Of a stretch of DNA of 64,000 bases, positions 16,442 to 25,070 are shown piece by piece. The DNA lies in the NCBI GenBank assembly GCA_965214335.1, contig CBDCBO010000008.1:372001-436000 (forward strand), written 5' to 3'. The DNA is from Velthaea sp965214335. Its GTDB lineage: Bacteria > Vulcanimicrobiota > Vulcanimicrobiia > Vulcanimicrobiales > Vulcanimicrobiaceae. A program made the translations under genes and the position numbers. Under the pieces are notes generated by a model. It had not been told where the DNA came from, did no database searches, and was given only the letters and a program-made list of their open reading frames with translations. Numbering within the stretch: the first letter of the stretch is position 1; every line of letters starts with the position of its first letter.

Positions 16442-16876
16442 ATGCTCGAGGTCCGTTTTCGCAGAGACAGCCGGCAACGGCTGTCTTCTATTTTGGCCGC
16501 CGGACATGCCGAAGCCGGCGTTGCCGGGGACGATGTCGTGTGTGCCGCGGCATCGGCAATTCTGCAAGCTGCGGAACTGGGCTTGACTTCGTACGCGCGG
16601 ATACCGGCCGTCGCTACGCGCTCGGAAGGCCGGATGGAGTTTGCAATTCCCGAAGCGACGCGCGCACGTGACGATGTGAAAGCGATCGCTGCCACCGCCG
16701 AATTGGCAATCGCTCAACTCGCCTGGCAATTTCCGCGCAACGTTCGCATCGTCCGCGAAGCGGAAACCGAAGGTGCGAACGACGCGTCGACTCAGCCGGC
16801 GTGCGCCGACGCATCATCGGAGCGCAGTTCGAGCGCGAATTCGGCAAGTGCAACCGCGCCTGATGCATCGGCCTAA
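16442..16876 (+). CDS. prp: ribosomal-processing cysteine protease Prp
   Basis: The 144-residue protein carries the Prp catalytic pair: AAGHAEAG (His near residue 22) and DDVVCAAASAIL (Cys near residue 34), then the EFAIPEA region. Prp trims an N-terminal extension from ribosomal protein L27 in organisms that have one. It is placed between rplU and rpmA in most genomes; here rpmA does not follow. The last 35 residues are a Ser/Ala tail beyond the family core. The 254 bases after it contain no convincing gene. Confidence 0.92.
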   Translation: MLEVRFRRDSRQRLSSILAAGHAEAGVAGDDVVCAAASAILQAAELGLTSYARIPAVATRSEGRMEFAIPEATRARDDVKAIAATAELAIAQLAWQFPRNVRIVREAETEGANDASTQPACADASSERSSSANSASATAPDASA

Positions 16877-17130
16877 ACGGGCGCGAACCCGAAATCGGCG
16901 CGGTCATAAACCGAACGAACGCCGCACGCCGAAACGAAGATGACAAAGCCTTTGGCCGCAGCCCGAGCGCAACACGTTCAACGCGCTTGACTTCCGGGCG
17001 CACCGTGGTGTTGCGAACAAATGCGGACGGACGGCTTGGGGCGACGCCCAACGTAACACGTTTGACTTCGTTGAAGTCGTCGCGTCAGGATGGAGTTTTT
17101 GGGTAACTCTGGGTCGAACGGAGGCCGCAC

Positions 17131-17358
17131 ATGACCGATATGAACAGCACGCTTCAGCCATCGAAAACTCCCAATGCCGCACCACCAGGCGACGCCGGAC
17201 GAACGGTGCTCGTCGGTGTCCTGGGCGGCATCATTTCCGCGGCCGGATATCTCGTTTACCAACGCCTTCCCGACGATCAACGCGACCGGCTGCATCGGCA
17301 GGTGCGCGGGCTGGTCGAGTCGCGGCTCAACGAGATTCGGCAGAACTTCAACATTTAG
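17131..17358 (+). CDS. small single-pass membrane protein
   Basis: This 75-residue protein has a polar N-terminus, one membrane helix (TVLVGVLGGIISAAGYLVY) and a charged C-terminal amphipathic region (RLHRQVRGLVESRLNEIRQ). GGAGG lies seven bases before the ATG and a strong terminator follows at 17409, so it is a well-formed monocistronic unit. The family is not recognised; the topology resembles YtxH-like small membrane proteins. Confidence 0.75.
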   Translation: MTDMNSTLQPSKTPNAAPPGDAGRTVLVGVLGGIISAAGYLVYQRLPDDQRDRLHRQVRGLVESRLNEIRQNFNI

Positions 17359-17408
17359 ACTTCGGTCGTGCAAGCGCGCCGACGTCGCGCATCAAGGTAA
17401 CGCCGAAC

Positions 17409-17435
17409 ACGCGCCGTCACAGGCGCGTTTTTTTT
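17409..17435 (+). terminator. Rho-independent terminator
   Basis: ACGCGCC (17409-17415) pairs perfectly with GGCGCGT (17422-17428) around a 6-base loop, followed by eight Ts. It ends the transcript of the small membrane-protein gene 17131-17358. Confidence 0.92.
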
Positions 17436-17486
17436 CGGGCCGCTAGATGCCGGTCACATTCGGGTTCACACACGGCCGCTGACGCC

Positions 17487-18071
17487 GTGCGCAACTCAAG
17501 GAACGGAACGCCGGGTACTGCCAGCCCCGTGCGCCGCTGCTGTCCGGTTTACCTGAGCATCCTTCTGCTGCTCGGAACGCCCACCGCTGCGCGGGCCGAC
17601 GCGCAAACCCTGGTTCGTCAGTATGCCGCGACGCTGCAGCACTTCGATGCGCAACTCGCTGACGCGGACGCGCTGCGCCTCGCGCTGCGTACCGTCGGCG
17701 AGGCCTCGAGTTACGGGCTCGACGCCCGGCTCGTTGTTGCGCTCGTCGCGGTCGAGTCGAGTTGGAAGCCCGGTGCGCTGTCACCGGTCGGGGCGCGTGG
17801 GCTGGGCCAACTCATGCCGTCGACCGCGGCCGGACTCGGCGTCGATCCGGACGACGCCCAAGCGAACCTCGACGGTACGATCCGGCATCTGCGCGGACTG
17901 CTTGACCGCTACGGCCGGCTACCCGCGCAAGAGCGCTTCGAGCGCGCGATCGCGGCCTATAACGCCGGCGGCGGAGCCGTCGATCGCTATGCCGGCGTTC
18001 CGCCGTATCCCGAAACGCAGACCTATGTCAGGCGGGTGATCGGGCTATGGCGCCGGTTGGCCGGACGTTGA
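17487..18071 (+). CDS. lytic transglycosylase (SLT domain)
   Basis: The 194-residue protein has an N-terminal hydrophobic signal (YLSILLLLGTPTAARA) and a C-terminal SLT domain. The catalytic Glu is in VALVAVESSWKPGALSPVGA near residue 90, followed by RGLGQLMPSTA, AIAAYNAGGGAV and YPETQTYVRRV. It cleaves the peptidoglycan glycan strand to anhydromuropeptides. A GTG at 17529 is an alternative start. Its 3' end overlaps the convergent tatA by 27 bases. Confidence 0.92.
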   Translation: MRNSRNGTPGTASPVRRCCPVYLSILLLLGTPTAARADAQTLVRQYAATLQHFDAQLADADALRLALRTVGEASSYGLDARLVVALVAVESSWKPGALSPVGARGLGQLMPSTAAGLGVDPDDAQANLDGTIRHLRGLLDRYGRLPAQERFERAIAAYNAGGGAVDRYAGVPPYPETQTYVRRVIGLWRRLAGR

Positions 18072-18410
18072 GGGCCGCTGCGAGGGCAAGTCGCCGGCCG
18101 GCTTGCCGCCGGCAACGGCCCGCGGGTCAACGGCCGCTTCGCGAGCCACCAGCTCGTGATCTGCGGGTTCGGGCGTTTCATGATACGCCGGCGCCGACGA
18201 CACCGTTGTCACCGGCCCGGGATCGAGCGGTTGAACCATATGCTCCGGTGGATCGGCGGCGCGTTCCATTTCCCGAATGAACGACTGCGACGTGTTTTGG
18301 ACGTCGCGGACGAGCTGCCCGGCACGCCGGGCAACCTTCGGCAACTGATCGGGGCCGAACAGCAGCAAGGCAACCGCTCCGGCAACGGCCATATCGGCGA
18401 TAGAGAACAT
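18045..18410 (-). CDS. tatA: Sec-independent translocase subunit TatA/TatB family
   Basis: The 121-residue protein begins MFSIADMAVAGAVALLLFGPDQLPKVARRAGQ: a short membrane helix, the FGP hinge and an amphipathic helix, as in TatA/TatB. The C-terminal half is a Pro/Ala-rich tail. It forms the Tat pore for folded proteins; a Tat-type substrate is present at 32642-33664. The frame is open further upstream but only this ATG gives the family N-terminus. Whether it acts as TatA or TatB cannot be decided. Confidence 0.88.
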   Translation of the reverse strand: MFSIADMAVAGAVALLLFGPDQLPKVARRAGQLVRDVQNTSQSFIREMERAADPPEHMVQPLDPGPVTTVSSAPAYHETPEPADHELVAREAAVDPRAVAGGKPAGDLPSQRPSTSGQPAP

Positions 18411-18488
18411 GCGAAGGTTTTCTTCCCGAAGCCCCTTAACGGTACCCGTCCCGGAAATACAGACGAAAGCTTCGGTCGACCGCTTCTC

Positions 18489-18959
18489 TTGAAGATCATC
18501 TATACCCGCGGGAACCGCACGGAGACGCTGGCCTCGATCGCCACCCTCCGCAAGATCCTGAACCGGTTCGTCGCGCATCGCGTCTTTTACGAAGTGAGCT
18601 CGCGTAACAAACGCGGGCATGAGTTCTTTTCGGCCAAAAATACGTTCGTCGTGGGGTCGATCGAGATCGTGAATCGCGACTACCTCACCATCACCATCTT
18701 CGATGCCAACAACGCCTCACACTCGATCGAGATTCTCAATCCCGCGGCGATGCGCATTTATGACGACACGATGGGCAAAGGATTCGCGGTGTCTTTCCTG
18801 AGCGAAGGCGCCGGCGGCGTTGAATCGCGCTGTTACCTGCGGGATGAGGGCGAGGACGGTGACACGATGAACGCCCGCAGCGCGCTCGAGAAGATCACCT
18901 TGCCGCAGCTCTTCGAGTATCTCGAAGACATCACGCTCGTCGGCACTAAAACGCACTAA
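18489..18959 (+). CDS. hypothetical protein
   Basis: About 156 residues, starting at TTG 18489 (LKIIYTRGNRTETLAS) if the region antisense to tatA is excluded. It is a mixed alpha/beta soluble protein with RHRVFYEVSSRNKRGHEFF-like and SIEIVNRDYLTITIFDA stretches, no signal peptide and no recognised family. It is divergent from tatA with only 78 bases between. There is no convincing ribosome site, so the start is uncertain. Confidence 0.6.
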   Translation: MKIIYTRGNRTETLASIATLRKILNRFVAHRVFYEVSSRNKRGHEFFSAKNTFVVGSIEIVNRDYLTITIFDANNASHSIEILNPAAMRIYDDTMGKGFAVSFLSEGAGGVESRCYLRDEGEDGDTMNARSALEKITLPQLFEYLEDITLVGTKTH

Positions 18960-18962
18960 CAC

Positions 18963-19442
18963 CTAACGCCGGCGGAGCAGTCGGGCGTCGATCCGGTTCG
19001 CGCGCCGAAATTCACGCACGGCATCGCCGCGCCGGCCCAGCCGCTTGTAGGCGATGCCGAGATTTAGATGGGCGGCGGCATGCGCGTCGTCGATTCGCAG
19101 CGCAGCCTCGTAATGCTCGACGGCATCGGCGACGGCGCCGTCTTCAAGCAACAGGTTGCCGACGTTGACGATCGCGGCAACGCAGTGCGGGTCGGCGGTC
19201 AGCGCATCGACGAACGCGGCGATTGCCGCGCAGCGGTCGCCGCGCCGAATGTGAACGACCCCGCGTTTATTGTGGACGATCGCGCGCTCCGCGGAAGTGG
19301 CGGCCAACGTCAACGCTGCGCAAAGATGACCCAGCGCGTCATCGAGGCGGCCGGCTTCGAGCGCCGCCGTTCCGGCCGCGAGCGGCGGTTTGGGGCCGCG
19401 GGTCCAAGCGAGTTCGAGTACACGCGCGAAGAAGGTCACCAC
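18963..19442 (-). CDS. TPR-repeat protein
   Basis: About 159 residues with three to four tetratricopeptide repeats, for example RGVVHIRRGDRCAAIAAFVD, NVGNLLLEDGAVADAVEHYE and NLGIAYKRLGRRGDAVREFR. Such repeats mediate protein-protein contacts. GTG 19442 gives MVTFFARVLELAWTRG; the start is unsupported by a ribosome site. The frame stays open upstream across the trmD start. It is divergent from trmD with starts only four bases apart. Confidence 0.75.
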   Translation of the reverse strand: MVTFFARVLELAWTRGPKPPLAAGTAALEAGRLDDALGHLCAALTLAATSAERAIVHNKRGVVHIRRGDRCAAIAAFVDALTADPHCVAAIVNVGNLLLEDGAVADAVEHYEAALRIDDAHAAAHLNLGIAYKRLGRRGDAVREFRRANRIDARLLRRR

Positions 19443-19446
19443 GGTT

Positions 19447-20151
19447 ATGTTGCACGTCGACGTTCTCACGCTTTTCCCGGAAATGTTCGCACCCGTCATC
19501 GGACTGTCGATCGTCGGCCGGGCCATCGAACGGGGCTTGGCGACGATTCGCATTCATGACATCGTGGCCGCGTGCGAGCCCGGGGCGCGGGCCGACGAGC
19601 GGCCCTTCGGCGGCGGTCCCGGCATGGTGTTGCGGATCGAACCTTTGGCGCGCATCATCGACACGATTCTGGCCGGCGCACCGGCCGGGGAGCGGCGCCG
19701 TATCGTCTTGACCGCGGCCAGCGGGCGCCGTTTCGCGCAGGCCGATGCGCGCGAGCTGGCCGCGGCCGACCGGTTGATCCTCATTTGTGGCCATTACGAG
19801 GGCATCGACGAGCGGTTGAACCGCCTGTACGCACTCGACGAACTGTCGCTAGGCGACTTCGTGCTGACCGGCGGCGAAATTCCGGCGATGGCATTCCTCG
19901 ACGCCGCGGTCCGGCTCCTCGACGGCGCGATCGCCCCGGCGTCGCGCGCGGCAGAGTCGTTCATGACCGAGGAACTCGATTATCCCGCGTATACCCGCCC
20001 ACCCGTGTTTCGCGGCGTCGACGTACCGGCGGTCCTATTATCGGGCGACCACGCGGCGATCGCCGCTTGGCGGCGCGAGCAGTCGCGCCGGCGGGCAGCG
20101 GCGCGGAACGAGCGCCGGGGCGACGCTCCAGCGCCCGGCGAAACCGGCTAA
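19447..20151 (+). CDS. trmD: tRNA (guanine-N1)-methyltransferase
   Basis: The 234-residue TrmD methylates G37 of tRNAs using SAM. It begins MLHVDVLTLFPEMFAP and carries DERPFGGGPGMVLRIEPL, the trefoil-knot SAM site CGHYEGIDERL and LSLGDFVLTGGEIPAM. It heads a long co-oriented run starting with rplS; the usual upstream rpsP and rimM are absent. The C-terminus is a short Arg/Ala tail. Confidence 0.96.
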   Translation: MLHVDVLTLFPEMFAPVIGLSIVGRAIERGLATIRIHDIVAACEPGARADERPFGGGPGMVLRIEPLARIIDTILAGAPAGERRRIVLTAASGRRFAQADARELAAADRLILICGHYEGIDERLNRLYALDELSLGDFVLTGGEIPAMAFLDAAVRLLDGAIAPASRAAESFMTEELDYPAYTRPPVFRGVDVPAVLLSGDHAAIAAWRREQSRRRAAARNERRGDAPAPGETG

Positions 20152-20269
20152 CATTGCGCGAGTACGCCTCCCGTGATAGACTCTATTGGTTGTCCGCCCG
20201 TCCGGCGGGATTCCCGTGCATGCCCGCAGCGCCGCGCCCAACCGTGCACTTGCCGTAACGAGAGAATTC

Positions 20270-20620
20270 ATGAACGTCATCGACCTGATCCAAAAGGAAC
20301 AGGAGAAGCCATCGGTCCCCGTCTTTCGGCCCGGCGACACCGTCAAAGTGTATTCCAAGGTCGTTGAAGGCGGCAAGGAGCGCATTCAGATGTTCGAGGG
20401 CGTCGTCACGGTTCGCCGCGGCGGCGGATCGGCGGAAACGATCACGGTCCGCCGGATGTCGCACGGCGTCGGCGTCGAGAAGTCGTTCTTACTGCACAGC
20501 CCGCGCGTCGATAAAGTCGAAGTTTCGAAACGTGGTATCGTCCGTCGCAGCCGCTTGTATTATCTGTCGGACAAAGTCGGTAAAGCGGCACGCATCAAGG
20601 AGAAGAAAGCCGTCCGCTAA
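20270..20620 (+). CDS. rplS: 50S ribosomal protein L19
   Basis: The 116-residue L19 starts MNVIDLIQKEQEK and shows PVFRPGDTVKVYSKVVEGGKERIQ, FEGVVTVRRGGG, the GVGVEKSFLLHSPRVDKVEV core and RSRLYYLSDKVGKAARIKEK. It lies at the 30S-50S interface. trmD-rplS order is the conserved arrangement. ATG 20270 is preceded by GAGAGAA. Confidence 0.97.
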   Translation: MNVIDLIQKEQEKPSVPVFRPGDTVKVYSKVVEGGKERIQMFEGVVTVRRGGGSAETITVRRMSHGVGVEKSFLLHSPRVDKVEVSKRGIVRRSRLYYLSDKVGKAARIKEKKAVR

Positions 20621-20641
20621 CGCGGGTTCCGCTGCTCTATT

Positions 20642-21397
20642 GTGACCCCGCTCGAATTACTCGCGCTCATTTGCTTCTTCGGCATCGTGCGCGTCGCCAT
20701 CAGTCTTCGTCCGCAGACGGTTCCGGCATCAGGAATGACCGCCGGCGACACGTCGGCGGTGCCCTCGACGCGCACCGTTATCCGCGAATATCTCGACGCG
20801 TTCATCGTCGCCGGACTTGTCGCGCTGTTTCTGATCACGTTCGTGGTTCGAACGTTTTACATTCCAAGCGGTTCGATGGAACCAACGTTGCAGATTCACG
20901 ACGTGCTGCTCGTCAACGAATTCGAATATCGCTTTTCCAAACCACATCGGGGCGATATCGTCGTATTTCCGCCGCCGATTCCGTCGAGTAATGATTTCAT
21001 CAAGCGGGTCGTCGGCGCACCCGGCGATCAGCTGCGCATTCATGCCGGCACCGTTTATCGTAATGGGACAGCGCTCGCCGAGCCGTACATCGCGCAGAGT
21101 CCGAATTATGAATTGGAAATAAAAAATTACGGCGTCTATGTCGACGGCACTCCGCTCGATGCCCAAAGCGCGAATATTCCACCGAAAGAACAGTGGCAAG
21201 CCCCCGATCGCATTCCGAACGGCTGCTATTTCATGATGGGCGATAACCGCAACAATTCGGAAGATTCGCATATCTGGGGCTTCGCGCAACCCAAGGGCAC
21301 CTTCATTGCCGGTCCAAACAAGGGCCTCAAAGCCGGTTTTACCGGACACGCGTTCTTACTCTTTTGGCCGCTGAATCGGATCCGGATTCTCAAGTAA
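20642..21397 (+). CDS. lepB: signal peptidase I
   Basis: The 251-residue type I signal peptidase has an N-terminal membrane helix, a second helix (AFIVAGLVALFLITFVVRTFY), then the catalytic Ser in YIPSGSMEPTLQ near residue 81 and the general-base Lys in FIKRVVGAPGDQL near 122. GDNRNNSEDSHIWG is box E. It cleaves Sec and Tat signal peptides outside the membrane. It starts at GTG 20642, 21 bases after rplS; a second paralogue follows. Confidence 0.95.
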   Translation: MTPLELLALICFFGIVRVAISLRPQTVPASGMTAGDTSAVPSTRTVIREYLDAFIVAGLVALFLITFVVRTFYIPSGSMEPTLQIHDVLLVNEFEYRFSKPHRGDIVVFPPPIPSSNDFIKRVVGAPGDQLRIHAGTVYRNGTALAEPYIAQSPNYELEIKNYGVYVDGTPLDAQSANIPPKEQWQAPDRIPNGCYFMMGDNRNNSEDSHIWGFAQPKGTFIAGPNKGLKAGFTGHAFLLFWPLNRIRILK

Positions 21398-21457
21398 GCA
21401 CGATCCCGGCCCGGCATGGGCAGCTTCGCGCAGCGCCGAACGAGCGCTGTAGTGACA

Positions 21458-21955
21458 ATGCGCATCCGAACGATTGCACGCGTTGGCACCCAACTGCTCG
21501 TACTCGGACTCATCGGCGCGGCATTCTTTCTGCGAGTGCCGCAGGTGTTAGGATTATCGATGGAGCCGCGCATCCACTCGGGCGAATTCGTTCTTATCAA
21601 CACGCTGGCATACCGGATCGGCCCGATTCATCGCGGCGACATCGTGGCGTTTCGCCATGATGCGCCAACGCCGCAAACCTACCTCAAGCGCGTGATCGGG
21701 TTGCCGGGCGACCGCGTCTCGGTCGAGCGCGGCAGCGTGCTCATCGACGGCAAGCTGCTCGACGAACCGTACGTGCGGTATCGTGACCGGACGACGTGCG
21801 CCCCCGTGTTCATTCCGAACGACGGCGTCTACGTCATGGGTGACAATCGCGCGCATAGTGACGACTCACGGACGTGGGGTACGCTGCCGGCGCGTGAAAT
21901 CATCGGTAAAGCGCTCGTGTCGGTGTGGCCACCCAAAGCCCTGGGCGCGCAGTGA
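21458..21955 (+). CDS. lepB: signal peptidase I, second paralogue
   Basis: About 165 residues: one membrane helix (TQLLVLGLIGAAFFLRV), catalytic Ser in LGLSMEPRIHSGEF, Lys in TYLKRVIGLPGDRV and box E GDNRAHSDDSRTWG. It is shorter than its neighbour, lacking one helix and the insert. An upstream in-frame ATG at 21416 is an alternative start. Its TGA overlaps the GTG of rbgA by three bases. Two tandem signal peptidases suggest a substantial secretome, in line with the secreted proteins nearby. Confidence 0.94.
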   Translation: MRIRTIARVGTQLLVLGLIGAAFFLRVPQVLGLSMEPRIHSGEFVLINTLAYRIGPIHRGDIVAFRHDAPTPQTYLKRVIGLPGDRVSVERGSVLIDGKLLDEPYVRYRDRTTCAPVFIPNDGVYVMGDNRAHSDDSRTWGTLPAREIIGKALVSVWPPKALGAQ

Positions 21956-22755
21956 GTTCGATCGACGAAATCGGCTGGTTTCCCGGCCACATGGCGCAGT
22001 CGATGCGGCTGATGCGCGAACGTCTGGAACTCGTCGACGTCGTGATCGAAGTGGTCGACGCCCGATTGCCCACGATTTCGGCAAATCCGTTTCTGGCCGA
22101 ACTCACCGGCGACAAGCCGCGGCTGGTCTTGTTGGGCCGTGAAGACCTTGCCGACCCGCAGCTAACGGGGAAATGGATCGCATACGAGCAGCGGCTGGGC
22201 CGGCGAGCGCTAGCGATCAACGGCAAGCAGCAAGGTAGCGTGCGCAACGCGTTACCGCTTTTGGCTCACCTGACGGGTAACCGAAAAACGACGCGGGCCA
22301 TGGTCGTCGGCATTCCGAATACCGGCAAATCGACCGTCATCAATGGGCTTGCCAAGCGCCTAGCCGCCAAAGCCGAAGATAAAGCCGGCGTTACGCGATC
22401 GTTGAATTGGTTCCGCGTCTCGCCCACGCTGGAGATCATGGACACGCCCGGTATTCTGGTACCGAAGATCGAGACGCACGATGCGCAGTGGCAACTTGCG
22501 CTTTGTAACGCTCTACCGCGTGAACGCTACGATGCGCAAGAAGTCGTGGCCCGTTTCACCCATTGGGCGGCCGAACACCGCCGGCCGGCACCCGACCTCG
22601 AAACATATGCGCGCCAGCGCGGTTTTCTCCGCCGCGGTAATGCGGTCGACTTGCACAACGCGGCCGGCGCGTACGTCAAAGATTTCAACCTAGCGAAGTT
22701 TGGCCGCATCACGTTTGAAACACCGCCCGTCCAAGACGCGGCAGCAGCCGTATGA
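21952..22755 (+). CDS. rbgA: ribosome biogenesis GTPase (YlqF/RbgA)
   Basis: The 267-residue circularly permuted GTPase is needed for late 50S assembly. It begins with WFPGHMAQSMRLMRE, then G4-like NKxD equivalent LLGREDLAD, P-loop GIPNTGKSTVING near residue 125 and DTPGILVPKIE (G3). The order G4-G5-G1-G2-G3 is the YlqF signature. The G4 motif reads GRED rather than NKAD. It overlaps lepB2 (GTGA) and rnhB (ATGA), and sits beside rplS and rnhB as in Firmicutes. Confidence 0.93.
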   Translation: MSSIDEIGWFPGHMAQSMRLMRERLELVDVVIEVVDARLPTISANPFLAELTGDKPRLVLLGREDLADPQLTGKWIAYEQRLGRRALAINGKQQGSVRNALPLLAHLTGNRKTTRAMVVGIPNTGKSTVINGLAKRLAAKAEDKAGVTRSLNWFRVSPTLEIMDTPGILVPKIETHDAQWQLALCNALPRERYDAQEVVARFTHWAAEHRRPAPDLETYARQRGFLRRGNAVDLHNAAGAYVKDFNLAKFGRITFETPPVQDAAAAV

Positions 22756-23438
22756 CTGACGCCGCTCGAAAACGCCGCAACGCTGCTCAATGCGAGCGGC
22801 GCCGGCTGCAGCGCCTGCACCGGTTCGAGGACGCCGCCTGGGAACAGGGCTTTTTGCTCATCGGCGGCGTCGACGAAGTGGGCCGCGGACCGCTGGCGGG
22901 GCCGGTCGTCGCAGCCTGCGTGGTCACTGACGGACCGCTCATGCTGCGCGGGCTCAACGACTCGAAGCAAGTCAGCCGCGAGCGGCGAGCCGAACTCGCG
23001 CTCGAAATTCAGCAACGCTCGGCGGCTTGGGCGATTGGTGAAGCGTCCGTTGCGGAGATCGAGCGCCTCAACATCTATTGGGCCTCGGTGTTGGCGATGG
23101 AACGGGCGCTGGCGGGTTTGCCGATCGCTCCGCACTATCTGCTGACCGACGCCGTGCGCATCAAGTCGTATGCCGGCCCGCAGCTTCCCGTTATTAAAGG
23201 TGACGCGAAGTGCGCGACGGTCGCCGCCGCTTCGATCGTCGCCAAAGTTTACCGCGACGGCTTACTCGTCGAGCTCGGTCAGCAATTTCCGCAGTATGGT
23301 TTTGCCGACCACAAAGGCTACGCGACGCAGCAGCACATCGACGCACTCGCAACGCACGGCCCTTGCGAACACCACCGGCGCGGCTTTTGGCGCGTCCGGG
23401 ACGCACTGCTTCGTCCCGGCTTCTCGCCCGCATCGTGA
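22752..23438 (+). CDS. rnhB: ribonuclease HII
   Basis: The 228-residue RNase HII removes ribonucleotides from DNA-RNA hybrids. It has GGVDEVGRGPLAGPVVAACV (catalytic Asp-Glu) near residue 38, LNDSKQVSRERR, KGDAKCATVAAASIVAKV and the C-terminal GYATQQHIDAL. The first 30 residues are an Arg-rich extension. It overlaps rbgA by ATGA and yraN by GTGA, giving a tightly coupled cluster. Confidence 0.96.
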   Translation: MTDAARKRRNAAQCERRRLQRLHRFEDAAWEQGFLLIGGVDEVGRGPLAGPVVAACVVTDGPLMLRGLNDSKQVSRERRAELALEIQQRSAAWAIGEASVAEIERLNIYWASVLAMERALAGLPIAPHYLLTDAVRIKSYAGPQLPVIKGDAKCATVAAASIVAKVYRDGLLVELGQQFPQYGFADHKGYATQQHIDALATHGPCEHHRRGFWRVRDALLRPGFSPAS

Positions 23439-23776
23439 ACCGAAACGGTACGCTGGGCCGGCGCGGCGAAGCGACGGCAGTCCGGCTGATCGAAACGTAC
23501 GGCTATCGTATCCTCGGCCGCAACGTTCGCTTGCCCGACGGCGAGATCGATATTATCGCACTCGATGGCGACGTGATCGCGTTCATCGAAGTCAAGGCAC
23601 GGGCGAGCGCGCGATTCGGCACGGCGCTCGCGGCTGTCGACGCCCGCAAACGCCGCACGCTGCGTGCCCTCGCCGCCGATTGGCTGCAGCTCGCAGCGCC
23701 ACAAGCCCGGGCGCGCTTCGACATCGTGACCATCGACGGCGCGCGCGCCGAGCTGCACCGCGGAGCGTTCGCATGA
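23435..23776 (+). CDS. yraN: YraN/UPF0102 endonuclease-like protein
   Basis: The 113-residue protein of the YraN family has a Holliday-junction-resolvase-like nuclease fold. It shows GRRGEATAVRLIETYGYRIL, RNVRLPDGEIDIIALDGD and the PD-(D/E)XK-like FIEVKARASARFGTA. It starts at GTG 23435 overlapping the rnhB stop. The pairing with rnhB is common and suggests a role in DNA or R-loop processing, though function is unproven. Confidence 0.92.
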   Translation: MNRNGTLGRRGEATAVRLIETYGYRILGRNVRLPDGEIDIIALDGDVIAFIEVKARASARFGTALAAVDARKRRTLRALAADWLQLAAPQARARFDIVTIDGARAELHRGAFA

Positions 23777-25068
23777 GCGATCTGGTCGGCCGCAAAATCG
23801 CGGGCCGCTATCAGATTGACTCGCTCATCGGGCGCGGCGGCATGGCCGACGTCTATGCCGGCGGCGACATCATGCTCGAACGTCCGGTCGCGATAAAAAT
23901 TCTAACCGATCGTTCCGACACCGTGCTGCGGCGTTTTTTGCGCGAGGCCCAATCGATGGCGCGCCTCAACCATCGCAATATCGTTGCCGTCTACGACGCG
24001 GGCCAGACGGACGGCCTATCGTATATCATCATGGAGCTCATCGCCGGCCGGACGCTCGCGCAGATACCGAACGACGCGCTCACCATGCACGTCGCTATTC
24101 GCTATTTCATCGATCTGCTGGCGGCACTCGCGTACGCGCACGATCAAAACGTCGTCCATCGCGACATCAAGCCGGCCAACGTCATGGTCACCGACGACGG
24201 TACGGTGAAAGTCATGGACTTTGGGCTGTCGCGGCGAACGACCGAGATGTCGAGTGAAACCAATGCCGGCGAAATTGTCGGCACGATCGCCTATCTCGCC
24301 CCCGAGCGCTTTCTCGGTAAGCCCGCGGACGCGCGCAGCGACCTGTATTCGGTGGGCGTCATGATGTACGAATTATTCGCCGGGGCCGTGCCGTTCAAAA
24401 GCGCTTCCGACGACCTGGTGGCGGTCATTTTTTCACATGTGAACGACGTGCCGCCATCGCTTCGCACGATCAATCGTGGAGTGCCCCCGCAAGTCGACGC
24501 AATCGTGCTCAAACTGTTGGAAAAGAACGCCGATCTGCGCTTTCAAACTGCGCGCGAACTGGCGGCTGAATTACACGCGCTCATCGGTGGTCCGGCCGTC
24601 GGTTCAGTTACCGCACCGGCGCCGGCGGCCGCGCCCGACCGCAGCGCTGCTGCGTCCGCGCGCGGTGCGCCGGCGGTACCGAGCCGAGATACGGTGCGCA
24701 ACGCGCTCGATCGCACGTTCGGAAATTCAACTGCGCTCAATGCCGGATACTCGAACACGCTCGCGGGCATGCTGGCGGCGCGCAAACGCGACTATCCCGA
24801 GGCCATCCGCACCTATACCCTTGCCCTACAAGGCTTTGCTCAAGGAAAGAACGACCTCGAACATGCCAAGACGGCATTGAAGTTCTGTGCGATGATCCTG
24901 CAAAAAAATAGCGAGACGGAACGTCCGGCGCGACGCGAAGTCGAAGATGCCATCGAATTGCTCCGCGGGGCGCTGCCCGTGATTCGCGGCCAACGGATGT
25001 TCAAAGAGCTCGAAGAAGGCGAACGCGCCCTCTACGCCTTGCAGCGGCTTGGCTTGCGGCTGCGTTAA
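23773..25068 (+). CDS. Hanks-type serine/threonine protein kinase
   Basis: The 431-residue kinase has the catalytic domain at about 12-275: GRGGMADVYAG (P-loop), VAIKIL (Lys), HRDIKPANVMV (catalytic loop), MDFGLSRR (DFG) and YLAPERF (APE). An Ala/Pro-rich linker follows, then a C-terminal helical, TPR-like region (YPEAIRTYTLALQGFAQ). There is no membrane helix, so it is cytosolic, unlike PknB. It overlaps yraN by ATGA and precedes an APC permease, so it could regulate that transport unit. Confidence 0.94.
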   Translation: MSDLVGRKIAGRYQIDSLIGRGGMADVYAGGDIMLERPVAIKILTDRSDTVLRRFLREAQSMARLNHRNIVAVYDAGQTDGLSYIIMELIAGRTLAQIPNDALTMHVAIRYFIDLLAALAYAHDQNVVHRDIKPANVMVTDDGTVKVMDFGLSRRTTEMSSETNAGEIVGTIAYLAPERFLGKPADARSDLYSVGVMMYELFAGAVPFKSASDDLVAVIFSHVNDVPPSLRTINRGVPPQVDAIVLKLLEKNADLRFQTARELAAELHALIGGPAVGSVTAPAPAAAPDRSAAASARGAPAVPSRDTVRNALDRTFGNSTALNAGYSNTLAGMLAARKRDYPEAIRTYTLALQGFAQGKNDLEHAKTALKFCAMILQKNSETERPARREVEDAIELLRGALPVIRGQRMFKELEEGERALYALQRLGLRLR

Positions 25069-25070
25069 TC

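Noticed and set aside
16877..17110. possible rpmA (L27) after prp
   Set aside because: No frame gives the L27 N-terminus or glycine-rich core; an 80-codon open frame there has no start and no similarity.
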